NCBI GenBank assembly: GCA_046348365.1
Contig: JAXMEL010000005.1
Coordinates: forward strand, 186,001 to 250,000
Source: JAEUPI01 sp046348365
Lineage (GTDB): Bacteria > Pseudomonadota > Gammaproteobacteria > Burkholderiales > Burkholderiaceae_C
DNA: 64,000 nucleotides
Reading direction: 5' to 3'
Positions 59,760-64,000 of this stretch are shown here, in pieces. A model generated the notes under the pieces. The model saw only the letters and a list, made by a program, of their open reading frames with translations. It did no database searches and had not been told where the DNA came from. The position numbers were made by a program, and so were the translations under genes. Positions within the stretch are counted from its first letter, which is position 1. Every line of letters starts with the position of its first letter.

Positions 59760-61319
59760 ATGAGATACAAGGATCTGCGGGGCTTCCTGGATAGCCTGGA
59801 TCAGCGTGGCGAGCTGCTTCGCGTGGCCGATTCGGTGTCGCCGAAGTGGGAGATGACGGCATTTGCCGACCGCACGCTGCAGTCGTCCGGGCCTGCGGTC
59901 TTGTTCACGAACCCGGCCGGTTACACCTGCCCGGTGCTGGTGAATCTGTTCGGCACCCCGCAGCGAGTCGCGCTTGGCATGGGGGCTCGAGACAGTGCCG
60001 AACTGCGCGTCGTGGGCGAGCTGCTCGCGAGCTTGAAGGAGCCGGAGCCGCCCAAAGGCTTCAAGGACGCCGCACGCCTGATCGACCTCGCGCGCAGCCT
60101 GTGGAACATGCGGCCGGCCGAGCGCAGCGCCGGGCCTTGCCAGGAAGAGGTGATCGAGCGCGACGAGATCGATCTGTCGCGCTGGCCGATCCAGACCTGC
60201 TGGCCCGGCGATGCGGGAGCGCTGATCACCTGGGGGCTGGTGGTCACGCGCGGTCCGCAGGGCATCGCGCGGCCGCGATCGCGGCAGAACCTCGGCATCT
60301 ACCGCCAGCAGGTGATCGGCAAGCGCGAGCTCATCATGCGCTGGCTGCCGCATCGCGGCGGCGCGCTGGACTTCCGCGAATTTGCGCTCGCGCATCCCGG
60401 CCGGCCGTTTCCGGTTGCGGTGGCGCTCGGCGCCGACCCGGCGACGATGCTCGGCGCCGTGACGCCGGTGCCCGACACCTTGTCGGAGTACCAGTTCGCC
60501 GGGCTGCTGCGTGGTTCGCCGACCGAGGTCGTGAATGCCGGTGTCGGCGATGCCGGGCGTGCGCTGCAGGTGCCGGCGTCGGCCGAGATCGTGCTCGAAG
60601 GGCATATCCCGCCGGCCGACGACGGGTTCGAAGGCGCGAGCGAATTGGGCGTGCGCTGTCGTTCGATCGGCGGCTACCTGCATGCACTGGAAGGGCCGTT
60701 CGGTGATCACACCGGCTACTACAACGAGCAGGAATGGTTCCCGGTGTTCCGCATCGACCGCATCACGCATCGGGCGCAGCCGATCTACCACTCCACCCAT
60801 ACCGGGCGGCCGCCCGACGAGCCGGCCATCCTGGGTCTGGCGCTCAACGAGGTGTTCGTGCCGATCCTGCAGCGGCAGTTTCCCGAGATCGTGGACTTCT
60901 ACCTGCCGCCCGAGGGCTGCAGCTACCGCGTCGCGGTGATCTCGATGCGCAAGAGCTACCCCGGCCATGCCAAGCGCTTGATGTTCGGGCTGTGGAGTTT
61001 TCTGCGTCAGTTCATGTACACCAAGTTCATCGTCGTCACCGATGCCGATGTCGACGTGCGCGACTGGAAGCAGGTGGTCTGGGCCATCAGCACGCGCGTG
61101 GATCCGGTGCGCGACACCACGCTCGTCGACCAGACGCCGATCGACTATCTCGACTTCGCCTCGCCCGTCAGCGGGCTGGGCGGCAAGATGGGGCTCGATG
61201 CCACGGCCAAGTGGCCCGGCGAAACCGCGCGCGAGTGGGGGCGGCCGATCGAACACGATGCCGACGTAGCCCGGCGCATGAACGCTCTGTTCGATCGCTT
61301 GATGGCGCACAAGCAGTAG
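59760..61319 (+). CDS. ubiD: 3-octaprenyl-4-hydroxybenzoate decarboxylase
   Basis: A 519-residue prenylated-FMN decarboxylase of ubiquinone synthesis. Visible are 'RDLRGFLDSL'-like opening (MRYKDLRGFLD), 'NLGIYRQQVIGKRELIMRWLPHRGG', 'PADDGFEGASELG', 'FGDHTGYYN' and 'DVDVRDWKQVVWAIS..DP', all in UbiD order. ATG at 59760 is preceded by an AT-rich stretch without a clear Shine-Dalgarno, so a short or absent leader is possible. The partner ubiX is not in view. Confidence 0.95.
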   Translation: MRYKDLRGFLDSLDQRGELLRVADSVSPKWEMTAFADRTLQSSGPAVLFTNPAGYTCPVLVNLFGTPQRVALGMGARDSAELRVVGELLASLKEPEPPKGFKDAARLIDLARSLWNMRPAERSAGPCQEEVIERDEIDLSRWPIQTCWPGDAGALITWGLVVTRGPQGIARPRSRQNLGIYRQQVIGKRELIMRWLPHRGGALDFREFALAHPGRPFPVAVALGADPATMLGAVTPVPDTLSEYQFAGLLRGSPTEVVNAGVGDAGRALQVPASAEIVLEGHIPPADDGFEGASELGVRCRSIGGYLHALEGPFGDHTGYYNEQEWFPVFRIDRITHRAQPIYHSTHTGRPPDEPAILGLALNEVFVPILQRQFPEIVDFYLPPEGCSYRVAVISMRKSYPGHAKRLMFGLWSFLRQFMYTKFIVVTDADVDVRDWKQVVWAISTRVDPVRDTTLVDQTPIDYLDFASPVSGLGGKMGLDATAKWPGETAREWGRPIEHDADVARRMNALFDRLMAHKQ

Positions 61320-61343
61320 CCGCACCTGCGGGGTGCGGCGGCT
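61318..61343 (+). terminator. Hairpin at the ubiD stop
   Basis: AGCCGCACC and GGTGCGGCGGCT pair around a short loop directly on the ubiD stop codon, followed by CTTGCTTTCT, a weak T-rich tail. It probably ends ubiD transcription. Confidence 0.5.
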
Positions 61344-61344
61344 C

Positions 61345-61373
61345 TTGCTTTCTGCCCGGGCAAGGGCTATCGT
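61345..61373 (+). promoter_or_regulatory. Predicted sigma-70 promoter of a small RNA
   Basis: TTGCTT (61345-61350) and TATCGT (61368-61373) are separated by exactly 17 bases, each matching four of six consensus positions. Transcription would start near 61380, just before a run of hairpins and a strong terminator. Confidence 0.4.
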
Positions 61374-61379
61374 GATGCC

Positions 61380-61514
61380 GTCTCTTGGGAGACAGTGAAG
61401 TCTGTGCAGTCACTGCGCAGCAGGGGCCCCGGACATGCAATCTCCGGAGCCTCACCAGGCGGCCACACGCCGCCCGCCCCTCCAATCCTGCGGGAGCGGA
61501 GGGGCTTCGTTTTT
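61380..61514 (+). ncRNA. Candidate structured small RNA downstream of ubiD
   Basis: About 135 bases in a non-coding gap between convergent genes. In order it can fold GTCTC-TTGG-GAGAC, AGTGA..TCACT, CCGGA..TCCGG and GGCGGC-CACAC-GCCGCC, and ends in a stem plus T-run terminator. A plausible promoter lies just upstream. It does not match 6S RNA, tmRNA or another RNA I could recognise. It could also be an unusually long ubiD 3' region. Confidence 0.45.
61476..61514 (+). terminator. Rho-independent terminator
   Basis: GCCCCTCC (61476-61483) pairs exactly with GGAGGGGC (61498-61505), followed by TTCGTTTTT. It is directional for the plus strand and ends the candidate small RNA ~26 bases before the convergent ElyC-like gene. 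Confidence 0.8.
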
Positions 61515-61540
61515 CGGGCGATGCCTCTCGCGCGGCGTGC

Positions 61541-62359
61541 TCAGGCGCCGAAGAGCAGCCCCAGCGCCTCGCGCAGCACGACGCGCACCCGCGTGCTGCC
61601 CTGCATCGACGGCAGCCAGCGCAGCAGCGGGTTGTCGCCCGAGGGAGCCAGCCCCATCGGCGCGGCAGACACCACGATGCCCGAGCCGGAGCGCTGCGTT
61701 TCCTGCTCGAACGCGCGCATCGAGCGACGCATGTGCCAGCCGTTGGTGACGAGCAGGATCTCGCCCACACCGGCGGTCTTCAGGATCGCGGTGCTGCGCG
61801 CCGCGTTGTCTCGCGTGTCGCGCGATTCGGCTTCGGTCCAGGTGAGCGGGCGACCGTAGTCGCGCTCGGCGATGCGCGCAGCAGTCTCGGCCTCGGCCAC
61901 GCCGACGCTCTGCCCGTAGGCGACGCCGCCCGAGAACAGCATCGGCGCGCCCGTCTGCCGCGACAGCCATACGCCATAGTGCAGGCGCGCGAGCGAGAAG
62001 TCGCTGAGGTGCGAAAGCGCGTATTCGGGCGCCCGCGCATCGCGCCCGCCGCCGAGAATCACGATCGCCACCTTCTTGCCGCTGCCGACGGAGCGCTTGA
62101 TCTCTGCCAGCCGCTCGGCGCTCAGCGCCGGCGGCGGCTTGAGCAGCGCGCGCTCGAGGAACTCGCCGACGGCCGAGGTGCAACTCAGCCAGACCAACGC
62201 CGCGCCGAGCAGCATCGTGAGCCAGGCGATCGAGCGCTTCCAGAACATCAGCCGCGCGCCGAACAGCATCAGCAGCAGCCACGGCACGGGCGGCAGCGCC
62301 AGCGCCGTCAACGCGGGTTTCCAGTTCTGCGCGCCGAGCAGGATCAGCAGGTCGTTCAA
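61541..62359 (-). CDS. ElyC/YdcF-family membrane protein (DUF218)
   Basis: A 272-residue protein: two N-terminal membrane helices ('LPPVPWLLLMLFGARLMFW' and 'SIAWLTMLLGAALVWLS'), then the DUF218 domain with 'AIVILGGGRDAR', 'MLFSGGVAYG', 'SRDTRDNAARS' and 'LLVTNGWHMRRSMRAFEQ'. ElyC-like proteins act in envelope (peptidoglycan or lipid carrier) integrity. TTG at 62359 is the most likely start, since no ATG or GTG precedes the first helix closely; the start is uncertain. Confidence 0.8.
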   Translation of the reverse strand: MNDLLILLGAQNWKPALTALALPPVPWLLLMLFGARLMFWKRSIAWLTMLLGAALVWLSCTSAVGEFLERALLKPPPALSAERLAEIKRSVGSGKKVAIVILGGGRDARAPEYALSHLSDFSLARLHYGVWLSRQTGAPMLFSGGVAYGQSVGVAEAETAARIAERDYGRPLTWTEAESRDTRDNAARSTAILKTAGVGEILLVTNGWHMRRSMRAFEQETQRSGSGIVVSAAPMGLAPSGDNPLLRWLPSMQGSTRVRVVLREALGLLFGA

Positions 62360-62559
62360 TGCGGGCGGGGCAAGGGCCGTGAGCGATCGAGAGGTGGCGA
62401 TTCTCGTCCCGGGGCCGCCTCGCGACGCGTGAAATAGGCCCGTGCCGAAACGCCCTGTTACCCGCTGCGGCGCGCCTGGGCACAATGCGGTGCGCTGTGT
62501 GTCGGTGCGGCGCTGCGCAGCACCGAGTCGATGCACATGCGCTGCATCCGGAGCGAACC

Positions 62560-63090
62560 ATGTCCGAAGTCATCACGCTGGCCGGAGGCTGCTTCTGGTG
62601 TCTCGAGGCCGTGTACGAGCAGGTCGACGGCGTGCTCGCCGTCGAATCGGGCTACAGCAACGGCCACGCGCCGAACCCGACCTACGAGGACGTCTGTTCG
62701 GGCTCCACCGGGTACGCCGAGGTGGTGCAGGTCACCTTCGATCCGCAGCGCATCACGCTGCGCGAGATCCTGGAAATCTTCTTCGCCATCCACGACCCGA
62801 CCACGCGCAACCGCCAGGGCAACGACCTCGGCACCCAGTACCGCTCGGGCATCTACGTCGGCACGCCGCAGCAGGAGACCGTGGCGCGCGAGGTGATCGC
62901 CGAGGTGAATGCGCAGCTGAAGGGCCGCGTGGTGACCGAACTGGCGCCGCTGGCCAACTACTCGCGCGCCGAGGGCTACCACCAGCACTACTTCGCTCGC
63001 AACCCGGGGCAGGGCTACTGCGCGTTCGTCGTGGCGCCGAAGGTCGAGAAATTCAAGCGCACGTTCGCCGCGCGGCTGCGCAAGGCCTGA
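62560..63090 (+). CDS. msrA: Peptide-methionine (S)-S-oxide reductase MsrA
   Basis: A 176-residue MsrA with the active-site GGCFWCLEAVY (catalytic Cys11), 'GYSNGHAPNPTYEDVCSGSTGYAEVVQV', 'DPTTRNRQGNDLGTQYRSGI' segments and the C-terminal 'GYC' resolving cysteine. CGGAG lies before the ATG at 62560. It repairs oxidised methionine using thioredoxin. Confidence 0.95.
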   Translation: MSEVITLAGGCFWCLEAVYEQVDGVLAVESGYSNGHAPNPTYEDVCSGSTGYAEVVQVTFDPQRITLREILEIFFAIHDPTTRNRQGNDLGTQYRSGIYVGTPQQETVAREVIAEVNAQLKGRVVTELAPLANYSRAEGYHQHYFARNPGQGYCAFVVAPKVEKFKRTFAARLRKA

Positions 63091-63124
63091 CGAGCCGGCG
63101 ACGCGGCGCGCGTGCGCGTCGGCG

Positions 63125-63766
63125 CTACGGTGCCAGCCGTTCGCGCAGCCACCGGCCGGCCTCGAGCCGGTAGCGGATGCGGTCGTGCAGCCGGCTCGGG
63201 CGGCCCTGCCAGAACTCGTAGCGATCGGGCGCGAGCCGGTAGCCGCCCCAATGCGGCGGCCGCGGCGGATGCATCATGTAGCGCGCCGCCACCTTGGCCG
63301 CCGCGGTGACCAGCACCGCGCGCGAGGCGATCGGCTGGCTCTGCGGCGAAGCCCAGGCGCCGATGCGCGAATCGAGCGGGCGGCTGGCGTAGTAGGCATC
63401 CGACTGCTGCGGCTCGACCTTCGACACCAAGCCCTCGATGCGCACCACGCGCTCGAGCTCGACCCAATGGAACTGCAATGCAGCGTACGGTTGATGCGCC
63501 AGTTCGTGGCCCTTGCGGCTTTCGTAGTTCGAGTACCACACGATGCCGCGCGCGTCGAATCCCTTGATCAGCACCACGCGCGTCGACGGCCTGCCGTCGG
63601 CGCCCACGGTGGCGAGCGTCATCGCGTTGGGCTCGGGCAGCTCGGCCTTCAGCGCCTCGTCGAGCCATTTCGCGAACTGCTGCATCGGGTCGTCGGCGCA
63701 GGAACTCTCGTCGAGCTCCTCGCGCTCGTAGCTCTTGCGCAGGGCGGCCAGTGCATGGTTGTCCAT
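63125..63766 (-). CDS. pdxH: Pyridoxamine 5'-phosphate oxidase
   Basis: A 213-residue FMN enzyme making pyridoxal phosphate. It shows 'NAMTLATVGADGRPSTRVVLIKGFDARGIVWYSNYESRKG' in family form, 'ALQFHWVELERVVRIEG' and the C-terminal 'PDRYEFWQGRPSRLHDRIRY'. ATG at 63766 (MDNHALAALRKSYE) is preferred to the ATG at 63787, which adds only MHMHTAR. Confidence 0.94.
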   Translation of the reverse strand: MDNHALAALRKSYEREELDESSCADDPMQQFAKWLDEALKAELPEPNAMTLATVGADGRPSTRVVLIKGFDARGIVWYSNYESRKGHELAHQPYAALQFHWVELERVVRIEGLVSKVEPQQSDAYYASRPLDSRIGAWASPQSQPIASRAVLVTAAAKVAARYMMHPPRPPHWGGYRLAPDRYEFWQGRPSRLHDRIRYRLEAGRWLRERLAP

Positions 63767-63927
63767 GCGCGCAGTATGCATGTGCATGCCGAACTACGGA
63801 TTGCTCCCTACGTGATGGGCCCTAAGTGAAGCTCCCACTGTTTGCAGGCGGTGAGGGATCCGATGCTTGACGCCGGGGTCGCGTCGTGCGGTGAGTTTGG
63901 GGGCATCGTCGCGCCGGCCCGGGATCC

Positions 63928-64000
63928 ATGCGCCATCAGCCCACCGTCATCGTCTTGGCAGCCGGACGCGGCAGCCGCTTCAAGGCCGAAGTGCACAAGC
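63928..64000 (+). CDS. Nucleotidyltransferase, MobA/MocA-like (N-terminus only)
   Basis: Twenty-four codons visible before the window ends. After MRHQPTV the sequence reads IVLAAGRGSRFKAE, the nucleotide-binding loop of the MobA-like NTP transferase family (for example molybdenum cofactor cytidylyl- or guanylyltransferases). The rest is outside the window, so the exact type is open. Confidence 0.6.
   Translation, partial: MRHQPTVIVLAAGRGSRFKAEVHK

Noticed and set aside
61380..61514. 6S RNA
   Set aside because: The long closing stem with a central open bubble typical of 6S RNA cannot be formed; the unit is a row of separate hairpins.

Overview
The window is very GC-rich (roughly 70 %) and densely coded, apart from a lower-GC patch at about 16.7-21.8 kb. 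The gene content points to a betaproteobacterium of the order Burkholderiales, close to the Methylibium/Rubrivivax/Leptothrix lineages, that oxidises C1 compounds. The evidence is a tetrahydromethanopterin (H4MPT) / methanofuran-type formaldehyde oxidation cluster, betaproteobacterial-style rib, tol and minor pilin operons, and a ZTP riboswitch before glyA. This placement is inferred from gene content and order. No rRNA, tRNA or CRISPR array was seen.

Layout. (1) 1-14.1 kb: H4MPT-linked C1 genes. These are mtdB (cut by the window edge), beta-RFAP synthase, a FolB-like aldolase, a divergent sigma-54 activator, a DmrB-like flavoprotein, a DHPS-like protein, a DUF447 protein, a pterin dehydratase-like protein, an M48 peptidase, an MfnE-like kinase and the overlapping fhcBADC operon. 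(2) 14.2-16.7 kb: an orphan PilB/GspE-type ATPase with four 30-residue N-terminal repeats. (3) 16.8-21.5 kb: a compact, apparently acquired RiPP locus, followed by the remnant of an IS5-family transposase. It has two radical SAM/SPASM enzymes, a prolyl-4-hydroxylase-like oxygenase, a 56-residue GG-leader precursor and a secreted HExxH protein. (4) 22.6-29.9 kb: a TRAP transporter (dctPQM) divergent from an Asp/Glu racemase-family protein and a fused hydantoinase/5-oxoprolinase whose reading frame carries a palindromic repeat. (5) 30.8-32.8 kb: a bufferin-type (DUF2282/DUF692/DUF2063) RiPP operon. (6) 32.8-41.0 kb: a ynjBCD-like ABC transporter, a CDP-alcohol phosphatidyltransferase, a VTT-domain/disulfide-oxidoreductase fusion, a DUF3047 protein and another FAD oxidoreductase. 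(7) 41-43.4 kb: ybgC-tolQRA. (8) 43.5-45.5 kb: lipoprotein and Ser/Thr kinase. (9) 45.6-58.6 kb: a leftward series of glyA (behind a ZTP riboswitch), nrdR, six minor pilin/pseudopilin genes, ribD, ribE, an unknown gene, ribBX, ribH, nusB and an aminotransferase. (10) 58.6-64 kb: lytic transglycosylase, ubiD, a probable small RNA, an ElyC/YdcF-like protein, msrA, pdxH and the start of a nucleotidyltransferase.

How the parts work together. MtdB, the Fhc complex and the surrounding pterin/furan biosynthesis genes form a formaldehyde-to-formate route and the supply of its cofactors. The tightly overlapping RiPP operon most likely builds a radical-modified, possibly hydroxylated, peptide: its core has aromatic residues at exactly three-residue spacing (W45, F48, F51). 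This is the strongest candidate for an undescribed system in the window. Further items worth checking are the tandem MshEN-like repeats, the repeat insertion inside the oxoprolinase gene, and the promoter-hairpins-terminator unit downstream of ubiD.
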